64,000 nt of DNA from Ferrimonas gelatinilytica (GTDB lineage: Bacteria; Pseudomonadota; Gammaproteobacteria; Enterobacterales; Shewanellaceae). Below are positions 20,545 to 29,269 of this stretch, piece after piece (position 1 is the first letter of the stretch; each line of letters opens with the position of its first letter). Position numbers and translations under genes: made by a program. The notes beneath the pieces are model-generated. The model was given only the letters and a program-made list of their open reading frames with translations. It made no database searches and was not told where the DNA came from. The stretch covers positions 434,001-498,000 of the forward strand of contig NZ_BAABLF010000005.1 in assembly GCF_039544205.1 (NCBI RefSeq). The letters run 5' to 3'.

Positions 20545-21321
20545 CTAGCCGGGTTTTCGCACCAGGAAGTGGGTGTAGCGACCGATATCCCGGTACAGCG
20601 GCCTGTCGCAGTAACTCAGCTCCAGCTCAATTAAGCGGTCCAGCTGGGTGTTCTGCTGGGATTTATCACGCAGGTAATCGTGGATCACCCGCACCCCGCA
20701 CTGGTGTTCTATGGTCAACCCCAGTGCCGTCAGCCATCCGGCGACCTCCTCGTTGCGAAGCGGGTTCTGGGGCACCATGCGCACTCGGCGCGTTTTGCTT
20801 TGGGTCATCGCCGCCCCCAGGTTATCGAAGTTACCCGCCACCAGGTTATGCAGCTCCGCCCCCTGGTAGTTGAAAAAAGCCAGCGACAGGGCGCCACCGG
20901 GGCTGAGATGATCCGCCAGTGCCGCCAGCACCTCCCGGGGGTTGGCGCACCACTCCAGTACGGCGTGGCACAGCATCACCTCAAACTGACCCAGCTTATG
21001 GGCATCCAGAGACTGGATCGGCCCAGGGAGAAAGCGAAACCGCTGCGCCAGCCCCAGCGCTTGTGCACGCTCTTTCGCCGCCGCCAGCATCTCTTCGGAG
21101 AGATCCGTCAAGACAATATCGTGGCCCTCTGCCGCCAATCGCATCGCCATCTGCCCCTGGCCGCCCCCGGCATCCAGCACCCGGGTCGATGGTGCCATCG
21201 TAGGCAGCAGGTGCGTAGAGATCTGGTGCCAGAGCACCGCCTCGCGCACCTTGCCCTTGCTGGTGCCATAGATATTGCTCGCAAACTTCGCACTGCGACC
21301 ATTGAAACTGGTGTCTTTCAC
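20545..21321 (-). CDS. cmoM: tRNA 5-carboxymethoxyuridine methyltransferase CmoM (SmtA)
   Basis: 258 residues, GTG start giving MKDTSFNGRSAKFASNIYG, which lines up with the E. coli CmoM N-terminus. Rossmann SAM-binding motif I is VLDAGGGQGQ, followed by the acidic LTDLSEEM. HAVLEW and VAGNFDN are diagnostic of this family. It methylates cmo5U34 of several tRNAs to mcmo5U. In Enterobacteria cmoM lies directly upstream of mukFEB; here it is about 3.2 kb from the SMC-like operon and on the other strand. The frame extends far upstream but overlaps rlmI there and has no family similarity. Confidence 0.93.
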   Translation of the reverse strand: MKDTSFNGRSAKFASNIYGTSKGKVREAVLWHQISTHLLPTMAPSTRVLDAGGGQGQMAMRLAAEGHDIVLTDLSEEMLAAAKERAQALGLAQRFRFLPGPIQSLDAHKLGQFEVMLCHAVLEWCANPREVLAALADHLSPGGALSLAFFNYQGAELHNLVAGNFDNLGAAMTQSKTRRVRMVPQNPLRNEEVAGWLTALGLTIEHQCGVRVIHDYLRDKSQQNTQLDRLIELELSYCDRPLYRDIGRYTHFLVRKPG

Positions 21322-21468
21322 TGTCGTCCCACCATCCAAATTCTCAGCGCCATTGTGCCACACTCCCCGCCCCACAAGCAGCCAGAGAGGCAGTGCGATC
21401 ACTTGCCTGACGTCCCCATGGGGCCTACAATCCGCCCTCTTTTCCTGCAAGCGACCGGACCTGTCACC

Positions 21469-22659
21469 ATGACCGCCAAAATCATCCTCAAACGCGCCCG
21501 TGAAAAATCCCTGCTGCGCCGACACCCCTGGGTCTTCTCCAATGGCGTTGCCGACGTCCAGGGTAAACCGGGTCTGGGTGAAACCGTTGAAGTGTTGGCC
21601 AGCGACGGTCGCTGGCTGGGTCGGGGGGCCTATTCGCCCCATTCGCAGATCCGGGTTCGGATCTGGACCTTTGATCCCGATGAGATCATCGACGAGGCGT
21701 TTTTCAGCCGTAAACTAGCGCGTGCCCAGGCAGGAAGAGAGGACCTGATCGAGCGAGACGGGCTGACCGGTTACCGCCTGGTGGCGGGAGAGTCCGACGG
21801 CTTGCCGGGGATCACCATCGACCGCTTCGAAGATGTGCTGGTGTGCCAGTTGCTCAGCGCCGGTGCCGAAGCGCAACGGGAGGCCCTGGTGGCGGCCATC
21901 AAGGCCCAGTACCCCCAGTGCGCTCTCTACGAGCGTAGCGACGTGGAGGTACGCAAAAAGGAGGGACTCGCCCCCGTTAAAGGACTGCTGTACGGAACCC
22001 TCCCCCCCCAGCCGATGACCTTCGAAGAGAATGGGCTGAAACTGCTGGTGGATGTGGTTCAGGGCCACAAAACCGGTGCCTACATCGATCAGCGGGATAA
22101 CCGTCTTGCCGCCAGCCGCTATGTCCGGGGCAAACGGGTCCTGAACTGCTTCAGCTACACCGGTGGCTTTGGCACCTACGCCCTCCATGGCGGTGCCGCG
22201 GAGGTGATCAATGCCGACGTTTCCAAGCCTGCGCTGGCCCTGGCACAACAAACTGCCGAGCTTAATGGCCTCGATACCGCACGTTTGACCAACCTGGAAG
22301 CGGACGTTTTCAAGCTGCTTCGACAGTACCGGGACAGCGGCGAGCAGTTCGATGTCATCGTTCTGGACCCGCCGAAGTTCGCCGACAACAAGGCCCAGCT
22401 TCCCGGTGCCTGTCGCGGCTACAAGGACATCAACATGGTGGCGATGAAGTGCCTGAAACCCGGTGGGATCCTGTTGACCTACTCCTGTTCCGGGCTGATG
22501 GACGCGGCCCTGTTCCAGAAAATTGTTGCCGACGCCGCACTGGACGCCGGGCGGGAGGCGCAGATCCTGGAGAAGCTGACCCAGGCCGCGGATCACCCCA
22601 TCGGCAGCGCCTATCCGGAAGGGTTTTACCTCAAGGGACTGGCGCTGCGGGTCTGGTAA
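21469..22659 (+). CDS. rlmI: 23S rRNA (cytosine-1962-C5)-methyltransferase RlmI
   Basis: 396 residues, the same length as E. coli RlmI. An N-terminal PUA domain (about 1-75) is followed by an RlmI-type linker and a Rossmann methyltransferase domain with NCFSYTGGFGTYA (SAM loop), VLDPPKFADNK (catalytic motif IV) and TYSCSG, which supplies the catalytic Cys. The frame is open almost 800 bp upstream across cmoM, but the ATG at 21469 starts the conserved protein. It is divergent from cmoM with about 150 bp between the starts. Confidence 0.94.
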   Translation: MTAKIILKRAREKSLLRRHPWVFSNGVADVQGKPGLGETVEVLASDGRWLGRGAYSPHSQIRVRIWTFDPDEIIDEAFFSRKLARAQAGREDLIERDGLTGYRLVAGESDGLPGITIDRFEDVLVCQLLSAGAEAQREALVAAIKAQYPQCALYERSDVEVRKKEGLAPVKGLLYGTLPPQPMTFEENGLKLLVDVVQGHKTGAYIDQRDNRLAASRYVRGKRVLNCFSYTGGFGTYALHGGAAEVINADVSKPALALAQQTAELNGLDTARLTNLEADVFKLLRQYRDSGEQFDVIVLDPPKFADNKAQLPGACRGYKDINMVAMKCLKPGGILLTYSCSGLMDAALFQKIVADAALDAGREAQILEKLTQAADHPIGSAYPEGFYLKGLALRVW

Positions 22660-22734
22660 AACCCATCGAATTCATAGGCCTGAACACAAAGCTCTCGAGA
22701 TAGTTGAAACAAAGCTATCTCTTTAGCACCACTG

Positions 22735-22743
22735 TGTTATAGT
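22735..22743 (+). promoter_or_regulatory. Extended -10 candidate, copy 1, upstream of the cold-shock gene
   Basis: TG-T-TATAGT inside a 16-bp element (22732-22747) that recurs 104 bp downstream with one mismatch. No well-spaced -35 is present; TTGAAA lies 28 bp upstream. Confidence 0.4.
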
Positions 22744-22838
22744 GCTCGGCGTCGGACAAGGATGATGCCCGATAGAATTATGCACGAAGTCAACAACAGC
22801 AGAGTGTTTGGCAAATTACTATTAAATGCCCGGCTCTG

Positions 22839-22847
22839 TGCTATAGT
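22839..22847 (+). promoter_or_regulatory. Extended -10 candidate, copy 2, upstream of the cold-shock gene
   Basis: TG-C-TATAGT inside the second copy of the 16-bp element (22836-22851). TTGGCA lies 28 bp upstream, the same offset as in copy 1. If used, the mRNA leader would be about 175 nt. Confidence 0.45.
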
Positions 22848-23028
22848 GCTCAAGTCCGCCAAGGACAAGGCAGCGACAATTTGAAATTTGAACCTTCCGC
22901 TCAACAGTTCCAACTGCTAGACCTGTCGTCGAGAAGCGATTCACACCGCTCGGAGATCTGCTTATCCAGAGGTCCCAAGCACAAATTGCGTGCTATCTGT
23001 AACAACTATTCTCGATTCAGGAGAGGCT

Positions 23029-23238
23029 ATGTCTCAAGCAACAGGTACCGTTAAGTGGTTTAACGACGAAAAAGGCTACGGTTTTATCAGCCAGGACAAC
23101 GGTGGCGGTGACGTATTTGTTCACTTCCGCGCTATCCAAGGCGACGGCTTCAAGTCTCTGGCCGAAGGTCAGGCAGTGAAGTTCGACATCGAACAAGGCC
23201 CGAAAGGCCCGCAAGCTGCTAACGTGACTCGCATCTAA
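23029..23238 (+). CDS. Cold-shock domain protein (CspA family)
   Basis: 69 residues, the family's standard length. RNP1 KGYGFISQ and RNP2 DVFVHFRAI are present, with the GTVKWFNDEKG start. It is a single OB-fold protein that binds single-stranded RNA/DNA and melts mRNA structure. The ATG at 23029 follows a strong AGGAGAGG site. The gap of about 370 bp upstream is typical of the long structured leaders of csp mRNAs. Paralogues cannot be told apart by eye, so no gene symbol is given. A strong terminator follows. Confidence 0.95.
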   Translation: MSQATGTVKWFNDEKGYGFISQDNGGGDVFVHFRAIQGDGFKSLAEGQAVKFDIEQGPKGPQAANVTRI

Positions 23239-23260
23239 TTCGACGCGATAATCGTAAAGA

Positions 23261-23287
23261 AACAGGACGCCAAGGCGTCCTGTTTTT
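23261..23287 (+). terminator. Rho-independent terminator of the cold-shock gene
   Basis: 11-bp stem (AACAGGACGCC / GGCGTCCTGTT) with an AA loop and a T tract. Confidence 0.9.
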
Positions 23288-23298
23288 GTATCTTCAAT

Positions 23299-23787
23299 TT
23301 ACTGCTCCGGGGGCAGCTCCACATCCACCCGATAATCCCCTTCCAGCCAATCCCTGCCAATTAAAAGCTTGTAATCCATCGGGGAACGATCCTTCAGGGT
23401 CACCTTAACCCGCTTATTCAGATCGCCGTGACCTATGGTCATCCACACCACGTAGCGATCTTCACTGCCCTGTGCATTGCGAATGTGGCTGACGTCCGCG
23501 ATCGTCGCCTCAATTTTTGATGGTTTGCCCACGGCGTTGCGGGTCACGAAGCGGATTGACTTGCCAATGTTATCGTCCCAATCGGACAGCTCGCCGCCCA
23601 CTATCTCCATCTGCTCCGCATGCAGCGACGTCTTGGCCGCCCCCGTATCGATGCGGGCTAGCATCGTCATGCCCACTTCCTCCACGTGCAGTCGAGCGAT
23701 AGGCCCGATAACCCGTTTATCCTCTGCTACCAGGGGAGCGGCAAGAACGACCATGAGTAATGTTGTCGATATGAGTTTTTTCACCAC
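23299..23787 (-). CDS. Exported retropepsin-like protein (RimK-related 'zinc protease' family, PF05618-like)
   Basis: 162 residues. A signal peptide (LISTTLLMVVLAAPLVA, cleavage near 21) is followed by a domain with the aspartic-protease-like DTGA at residues 47-50, SLHAE, and LLIGRDWLEGDYRVDV near the end. These are the hallmarks of the family called putative ATP-dependent zinc protease, which by fold is a retropepsin-like aspartic protease. Members are often found near RimK-type ligases, but none is next to this one. It should act in the periplasm; the substrate is unknown. Confidence 0.8.
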   Translation of the reverse strand: MVKKLISTTLLMVVLAAPLVAEDKRVIGPIARLHVEEVGMTMLARIDTGAAKTSLHAEQMEIVGGELSDWDDNIGKSIRFVTRNAVGKPSKIEATIADVSHIRNAQGSEDRYVVWMTIGHGDLNKRVKVTLKDRSPMDYKLLIGRDWLEGDYRVDVELPPEQ

Positions 23788-23921
23788 ACTTTTTCCTCAA
23801 CCGATTTTCGATACAGGTAAGTGTGGGAAAGAGATGGGAAAGAAACAAGCGAGCGGCGCGGCGGTGCTTAGCCCGTCACTGAATTGTGCTTAACGGGCGT
23901 CAAAAATGTGGGCTGAATAAC

Positions 23922-24275
23922 TTAATGCAGTTGCGATTGCGCCGTATCCGCCATCTGGTAATGCAGCGCCACGCGCTCTCCCAGGGTCATGCTCGGTAGG
24001 CTCAGGCAGAGGCGTTCATTATAAAATTCAAACACCTCTGCTAACATTGCTGCCAGCGGGACCTGATCATCGCTGGCCACCTGAGCCGCAATTCCCAGGT
24101 CGAAGGCGACCGCCATGTTGCACTCCTGTAAGGCTTCCAGGTGTTCAGGTTCGAGCCCTTTGAGCATGCAGAGCCACATGGTGGCCACCATGGCGCTGGG
24201 CAATTGTTCGTCTACCTCTTCCGTGCGCTGATACCAAGGGCCGATGAGTGCTTCGCTGTCGATATCTCTGTCCAT
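23922..24275 (-). CDS. Small acidic helical protein, unknown function
   Basis: 117 residues starting MDRDIDSEALIGPWYQ, preceded by a GGAGG-type ribosome site. Mostly helical and acidic, with no signal peptide, metal-binding Cys clusters or helix-turn-helix. Segments such as MLAEVFEFYNERLCLSLPSM give no recognised family. It is divergent from yfcE. Coding status is supported by the start signal and length, not by homology. Confidence 0.5.
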   Translation of the reverse strand: MDRDIDSEALIGPWYQRTEEVDEQLPSAMVATMWLCMLKGLEPEHLEALQECNMAVAFDLGIAAQVASDDQVPLAAMLAEVFEFYNERLCLSLPSMTLGERVALHYQMADTAQSQLH

Positions 24276-24462
24276 CCCTGGCCTCCACCGCTAACCATCT
24301 GTTAATTTTTTGTTTCACTGATGAGCAAACGGTACACCAGCAAACTGGGCAATAACAGGAATTTTTAACCTCGCCGGTGAGTGCACCCAAGGTCGAAGCA
24401 GGGTCTACTGGAGTAAGCCACACTCTGCCATTACACTGCCTGCAAAACTTCAATAATGCGAA

Positions 24463-25014
24463 ATGAACATGCTGTTTATCTCAGATATTCATGGCTCTGC
24501 CACTGCACTCGATCAAGCGCTCGCCTGGAAACAGAGGCTCGATTCAAATGTCCTTGTTTTATTGGGAGATTTGCTCAATCATGGCCCCCGAAACCCGATC
24601 CCCGACGGGTATGACCCGCAGGCGGTAGCGTCCACACTCAGTACCCTGGCAGATCAGATCATTGCGGTCCGGGGAAACTGTGACAGCGAGGTGGACCAGA
24701 TGCTGTGCGGATTTCCCCTGTTGGCTGAGTACAACTGGCTCCTGCTGGAGGGGCGCAGGCTCTGCCTGACCCATGGGCACCGTCTGGGGCCGGATAATTT
24801 GCCACCCTTGGCGCCGGGAGAGGGGATCGCCTTCGGCCACACCCATATCCCGATGGCCGAGTGGCGGCAGGATCGACTGCACTTTAACCCCGGCTCCGTC
24901 ACGCTGCCCCGTAATGGTCAGCCCGCCAGTTTTGGTCACTTCGACGGTGAGCGGCTCCGGGTCATGGACATGGCTGGCAACACTTTGGCCAGCGCCAGCT
25001 GGAAGCGAGAATGA
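24463..25014 (+). CDS. yfcE: Metallophosphoesterase YfcE (phosphodiesterase)
   Basis: 183 residues, almost the length of E. coli YfcE (184). The calcineurin-like metal motifs are in order: DIHG near residue 9, GDLLNHGPRNP near 35-45, RGNCD near 71 (GNxD/H), THGH near 103 and FGHTHIP near 127. The family hydrolyses phosphodiesters in vitro with Mn2+; the natural substrate is not established. Its stop overlaps yecM in ATGA, so the two are translationally coupled. Confidence 0.92.
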   Translation: MNMLFISDIHGSATALDQALAWKQRLDSNVLVLLGDLLNHGPRNPIPDGYDPQAVASTLSTLADQIIAVRGNCDSEVDQMLCGFPLLAEYNWLLLEGRRLCLTHGHRLGPDNLPPLAPGEGIAFGHTHIPMAEWRQDRLHFNPGSVTLPRNGQPASFGHFDGERLRVMDMAGNTLASASWKRE

Positions 25015-25619
25015 ACTACTCAGAACTGATGCAACAACTGCCGGCTTTTGCCGAGCGCGCCGGGGCCCTCGCCGATCGACTGGGACTGGTCCGGCGACAA
25101 CTTCAGGCCGATCATATCGCCTTGAGGGTCACCGAACTGTCCGATGCCATCGCCCTGAAATCGGCGTTCATGGAGCGAGGTCGCTTGCTGTCGGAAAAGC
25201 AGATCAATGGCCGTCCCATTGCGCTGATCCAACTCGACCTGCCGATCCAGGTCGGCCCCTGGGCGATCGAACTGGTTGAGCTGCCCTTCCCCGATGGGCG
25301 CAAGCGCCCCGACGGCTGGGAGCACGTGGAGCTGGTTCTCCCCTGCCAGGCCGAAACGGAAGAGGAGATGTTGCGGGAGGTTCGTTCCCTTCCCGCCATC
25401 ATCGCCAAATGGCCTGTGCTCAAGGATGGCAGCCTGGGGATAACCATCAAGACCCGCTGCCCGACCGGCGAAGGGGAGCCGTTGCCCAATCCCACCGTCT
25501 CCTTCAGCCAGGATGGGATCAGCGTCAAGATCCACCCCCATGATATTCGCGATGTACTGGGCTTAGGTACCAAGGGCCTTGAAAACACGGAACGCCAGGA
25601 TAGCTCAATGCCCGGTTAA
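25011..25619 (+). CDS. yecM: YecM-family protein (VOC-like fold)
   Basis: 202 residues. HIALRVTE near residue 35, LIQLDLPIQVGPWAIELVELPFP, WEHVELVLP and the C-terminal SVKIHPHDIRDVL fit the YecM family, which resembles vicinal-oxygen-chelate metal enzymes: His and Glu residues sit where VOC proteins bind metal. No reaction is known for the family. It starts inside the yfcE stop codon. Confidence 0.85.
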   Translation: MNYSELMQQLPAFAERAGALADRLGLVRRQLQADHIALRVTELSDAIALKSAFMERGRLLSEKQINGRPIALIQLDLPIQVGPWAIELVELPFPDGRKRPDGWEHVELVLPCQAETEEEMLREVRSLPAIIAKWPVLKDGSLGITIKTRCPTGEGEPLPNPTVSFSQDGISVKIHPHDIRDVLGLGTKGLENTERQDSSMPG

Positions 25620-25693
25620 GGGGGTGCGATACCGCCACAGGGCAGGTGCGGCACAAAGCCCATCACCCTGATGCTCCCCCCTTTTCAGGCGCG

Positions 25694-26860
25694 TCAGGCG
25701 CGCTGTTCAAACGCGCGCCGAAAGCGCTGCAGCCCCTCGTCCAGAAGCTCGCGGGGGCAGCCAAAATTAAGGCGGACGAACCCCGGCGCGCCAAACTCCG
25801 TCCCGTCGGACACCCCGACCCCCGCCCGCCGTAACTGTTCCGCGGGGCGGGCACTGCCCGTGCCGCGACAGTCGATCCAGGCAAGGTAGGTGGCATCCGG
25901 TTGATGAACACGCACGCCGGCCAACCCAGCCAGTTGCGAGCTGACCCGCTCACGGTTGGCGGCCAAGTAGTCGAGCAGGCCATCGAGCCAAGCTCCCCCC
26001 TCACGCCAGGCCGCCTCCGTCGCCACCATCGCCAGTACGTTGTGCGCCGGGGCCTGACCCCGCAGGCTCTGCTTAAGGGCTTGGCGCCACTTGGGATCCG
26101 GAACCACGGCGAAGGCAAAAGGCAGCCCCGCCAGGTTAAAGCTTTTGCCTGCGGAGAACAGCGTGGCCGTGCGCTCCGCCAGGCGAGGGTCCTTGGCCAG
26201 GGGACAGTGTCCCAAACCATCCAGGATAAGATCCCCATGGATCTCATCGCTGATCACCCGCATGCCGTAGTGCGCCACCAGTTCTGTCAGCGCTTCCCGC
26301 TGCTGCGGGTCAACGCGCTGACCGATGGGGTTGTGGGGATGACTCAGCAGTAGCGTGTCCGCCCCCTGTTCACAGGCGCGTGCCAGCTGATCCAGGTCCC
26401 AACCGCCCCGGTTGCCCTGCGCCAGCGTGACGCTTCGGGTGGGAGAAAAAGGGAAGGGGTACGCATTGAGCCCGAGATTTTGGGCAACCTGGCGAATGGG
26501 TGGGTACACCGGGCTCGGGTAAGCGAGCCCGCCCACACAACCAAGCCGCCCCAGCGCCCGCACCAGGAAGTGGATCCCGGGTACCACCGCAGGAAGGGCA
26601 ACCAGATGGGCCTCGGGCACCGACCATCCCCAGCGCTCGGCTAACCAGTCCTGGGCCGCCGCCTTGAGGCTGCTCGGCACCGACGCATAACCGTAGACCG
26701 GATGGGCAATCCGTCGATTTAGCGCCTCTTGGATCGGCGCAGCGACAGCAAAGTCCATATCCGCCACCCACATCGGGATCACCGCTTCCCCGTCGTAACG
26801 GCGCCACTTGATGCTGTCACTGCCCTGGCGGTCAGGGAGGCGATCGAAACGGCTATCCAT
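25694..26860 (-). CDS. MalY/PatB-type PLP-dependent C-S lyase (cystathionine beta-lyase-like)
   Basis: 388 residues, fold type I aminotransferase family. The N-terminal MWVADMDF is typical of MalY/PatB, followed by HPHNPIG, VISDEIHGDLIL (the Asp that contacts the PLP ring nitrogen), SAGKSFNLAGL with the Schiff-base Lys, and the C-terminal FVRLNFGCPRELL with the carboxylate-binding Arg. It should cleave C-S bonds of cystathionine or cysteine conjugates in the cytoplasm. E. coli MalY also represses malT; no maltose genes are near, so lyase is the safer label. It ends near yecM in convergent orientation. Confidence 0.88.
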   Translation of the reverse strand: MDSRFDRLPDRQGSDSIKWRRYDGEAVIPMWVADMDFAVAAPIQEALNRRIAHPVYGYASVPSSLKAAAQDWLAERWGWSVPEAHLVALPAVVPGIHFLVRALGRLGCVGGLAYPSPVYPPIRQVAQNLGLNAYPFPFSPTRSVTLAQGNRGGWDLDQLARACEQGADTLLLSHPHNPIGQRVDPQQREALTELVAHYGMRVISDEIHGDLILDGLGHCPLAKDPRLAERTATLFSAGKSFNLAGLPFAFAVVPDPKWRQALKQSLRGQAPAHNVLAMVATEAAWREGGAWLDGLLDYLAANRERVSSQLAGLAGVRVHQPDATYLAWIDCRGTGSARPAEQLRRAGVGVSDGTEFGAPGFVRLNFGCPRELLDEGLQRFRRAFEQRA

Positions 26861-26882
26861 CGTTGTCAGCTCCTGCTGATTC

Positions 26883-27707
26883 TCAGCGAGATTCGGGCAT
26901 GGGGCCCACCAGCAAAGCGGGATCCAGCCTGACGTGGTGCCAGTTCAACCGCCAGTCCAAGTGCGGCCCGGTAACCCGACCGGTCGCCCCCACCTTCGCA
27001 ACCACTTGGCCTTGTTTCACTTCACTCCCCTCCGCCACCAGCAGTTCACTCAGGTGAATAAAGGTGGAGCTGACTCCATAGCCATGATCGATGATCAGAG
27101 TGCCGCCGGAGTAAAACATGTCCGGCACCGCCAGAGTAATAACACCGTCTGCCGGTGCCACCACCGGGGTCCCTGTGGGTCGGGCAATATCCACACCGAA
27201 GTGGGGGTTACGGGGCTCGCCGTTGTACACCCTTTGGCTGCCATAAACACCACTGATCCGTCCGGTCACCGGCCAGATAAAAGATTGCTGCCAATCCAGC
27301 CGGGGCTCGAACCGCTCCCGGGCAGCCCGGGAAGCTTGGGCATCCTGCACCGCCCGGGCCTGGTCTTCCGGCGACGGTGACATGATCCGCTGCGCGATCC
27401 CCTCGATACGCTGGATCCGGTATTCGCGCTTGGCGAGCGTCAGCGGATGCGTATCCACGGCGCCATCTTCTCCGATCACCGTCAGGGTATGGATCAGGGG
27501 CGCATCCCGGCCGAAACCGAAAACGAAGGCGCCCTGCTCAGTGACCGGGATCGCCTCGCCATTGAGTTTCACCTGCGCACCGGGCTCGGCCTGGCCCCGG
27601 ATCAAACTGCCCTGTGTCAGGGCTCCCCTCAGCTCCAGGGCACCTGAAGAAAAAGAAAGGAAAATCAGGATAAAAAAAGAGATAACACGGCGCACGATAA
27701 GCTCCAT
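26883..27707 (-). CDS. Exported M23 metallopeptidase
   Basis: 274 residues. A signal peptide (VISFFILIFLSFSSGA) is followed by a beta-rich N-terminal domain (about 25-100, with TQGSLIRGQAEPGAQVKLNG), a short helical Ala/Arg stretch, and the M23 domain. HFGVD is the HxxxD zinc motif, with IDHGYGVSSTFIHLS and HLDWRL (HxD form of the second motif) following. The active-site residues look complete, so it is likely a periplasmic peptidoglycan endopeptidase. It lies 22 bp upstream of the C-S lyase gene on the same strand and may be cotranscribed with it. Confidence 0.88.
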   Translation of the reverse strand: MELIVRRVISFFILIFLSFSSGALELRGALTQGSLIRGQAEPGAQVKLNGEAIPVTEQGAFVFGFGRDAPLIHTLTVIGEDGAVDTHPLTLAKREYRIQRIEGIAQRIMSPSPEDQARAVQDAQASRAARERFEPRLDWQQSFIWPVTGRISGVYGSQRVYNGEPRNPHFGVDIARPTGTPVVAPADGVITLAVPDMFYSGGTLIIDHGYGVSSTFIHLSELLVAEGSEVKQGQVVAKVGATGRVTGPHLDWRLNWHHVRLDPALLVGPMPESR

Positions 27708-27778
27708 TGTTAGGCAACTGGGGGCTAAAACGTTATTATTAACACCGCCCTATCTCACATAACAAGACGAATGACCCT

Positions 27779-29125
27779 ATGACTCGCACTCTGATCACCA
27801 ACGCTGAAATTCTTAATGAAGGGATCCGCCAACAGGGCGATCTGCTGATCGAGCAGGGCCGCATTGCCCAGATCGGCGGACAGATCACCGCGCCTGCGGG
27901 TGCCAAAGTGGTCGATGCCAACGGCAAACTGCTGATCCCGGGCATGATTGACGATCAGGTCCACTTCCGCGAACCTGGCCTGACCGCCAAGGGCGACATG
28001 GCCACCGAGTCCCGTGCGGCCGTGGCCGGCGGAATCACCTCCTTCATGGAGATGCCCAACGTTCAGCCCCAGACCACCAATGTCGAGGCGCTGGAAGCCA
28101 AGTTCGCAAGAGCGGCAGAAGTCTCGGTAGCCAACCATAGCTTCTACCTGGGCGCCACCAACGACAACCTGGACGTGATTAAGTCGCTGGATCCCCACGC
28201 CGCTTGCGGCATCAAGATCTTCATGGGCGCCTCCACCGGCAACATGCTGGTGGACAATGAGCAGACCCTTGCCGGGATCTTCGCCCACGCGCCGATCCCC
28301 GTCGCGACCCATTGTGAAGACAGCCCCATGATCGCCGCCAATGAGGCGGCCGCCCGAGCCAAGTACGGAGAGGCGGTGCCTATCCATCTGCACGGCGAGA
28401 TCCGTTCCCGTGAGGCCTGCATCGCCTCCACCAAGCTGGCGATCAGTCTGGCTCGCACCTACGGCACCCGCCTCCATGTGCTGCATATATCCACCGCTGA
28501 GGAGTTGGCGCTGTTCGAGGAGGGTAAAAAGCTCTCAGCCCTTCGGGACGCCAACATCACCGCAGAGGCCTGTGTTCATCACCTCTACTACAGTGACGCC
28601 GATTACGCACGACTGGGCACCCAGATCAAGTGCAACCCCTCCATCAAAACCGAGCGGGATCGACTGGCACTGCTGGACGCGGTGCGTCGGGACATCATCG
28701 ACATCATCGCCACCGACCACGCCCCCCACACCTGGGAGGAGAAGCAGGGCACCTATTTCAATGCGCCATCCGGCGTTCCCCTGGTTCAACACGCCCTGCT
28801 CTCCCTCTTTGAGCACTACCATGCCGGCGCACTGAGCCTGGAAACCATCGTCCAGAAAACCAGCCACGCCGTCGCAGAGCGCTTCAACCTGAAGGAGCGA
28901 GGATACCTGCGAGAGGGGTATCACGCGGACTTGGCCCTGGTGGATCTGGAGCAGCCGTTCAAAGTCACCAAGGACAACCTGCTTTACAAGTGCGGCTGGT
29001 CCTCGTTCGAGGGGCAGACCATGCGCAGCCGTATCGCCGGCACCTGGGTTGGTGGCCATCATGTCTATGACGGCGAGACCGCCAGTCAGCAACCGCTAGG
29101 TCAACGCCTGCAGTTCAACCGCTGA
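27779..29125 (+). CDS. pyrC: Dihydroorotase, long type I-like form
   Basis: 448 residues, longer than E. coli PyrC (348) and close to the multifunctional-complex/Bacteroidetes type. Amidohydrolase landmarks: DDQVHFREPG near residue 60, the carbamylated-Lys segment CGIKIFMGAS, HCEDSPM, LHVLHIST and ATDHAPHTWEEK. Dihydroorotase closes carbamoyl-aspartate to dihydroorotate in pyrimidine synthesis. The usual HxH metal pair reads QVH here, so the first His is replaced by Gln. I recall the same DDQVH form from Bacteroidetes dihydroorotases, so it may still be active. Starts 71 bp from a divergent peptidase gene. Confidence 0.85.
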   Translation: MTRTLITNAEILNEGIRQQGDLLIEQGRIAQIGGQITAPAGAKVVDANGKLLIPGMIDDQVHFREPGLTAKGDMATESRAAVAGGITSFMEMPNVQPQTTNVEALEAKFARAAEVSVANHSFYLGATNDNLDVIKSLDPHAACGIKIFMGASTGNMLVDNEQTLAGIFAHAPIPVATHCEDSPMIAANEAAARAKYGEAVPIHLHGEIRSREACIASTKLAISLARTYGTRLHVLHISTAEELALFEEGKKLSALRDANITAEACVHHLYYSDADYARLGTQIKCNPSIKTERDRLALLDAVRRDIIDIIATDHAPHTWEEKQGTYFNAPSGVPLVQHALLSLFEHYHAGALSLETIVQKTSHAVAERFNLKERGYLREGYHADLALVDLEQPFKVTKDNLLYKCGWSSFEGQTMRSRIAGTWVGGHHVYDGETASQQPLGQRLQFNR

Positions 29126-29143
29126 CCCATCTCCCTTTGATAT

Positions 29144-29169
29144 AAAGCCCCGCTCCTTGGCGGGGCTTT
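29144..29169 (+). terminator. Terminator-like hairpin after pyrC
   Basis: 10-bp stem (AAAGCCCCGC / GCGGGGCTTT) but only three T follow; possibly leaky. Confidence 0.6.
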
Positions 29170-29269
29170 GACCGAAATTACCCTCCACTCGACGGGCATG
29201 CGGGCGCCCTTTTCTTTTGCGCCCCGGGTTTGCGATAATGCCTCCCTTTTTAACGGTCCCCCGAGAGTC

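Noticed and set aside
20680..21468. N-terminal extension of RlmI across cmoM
   Set aside because: RlmI starts at its PUA domain at 21469; the extension is antisense to cmoM and has no family similarity.
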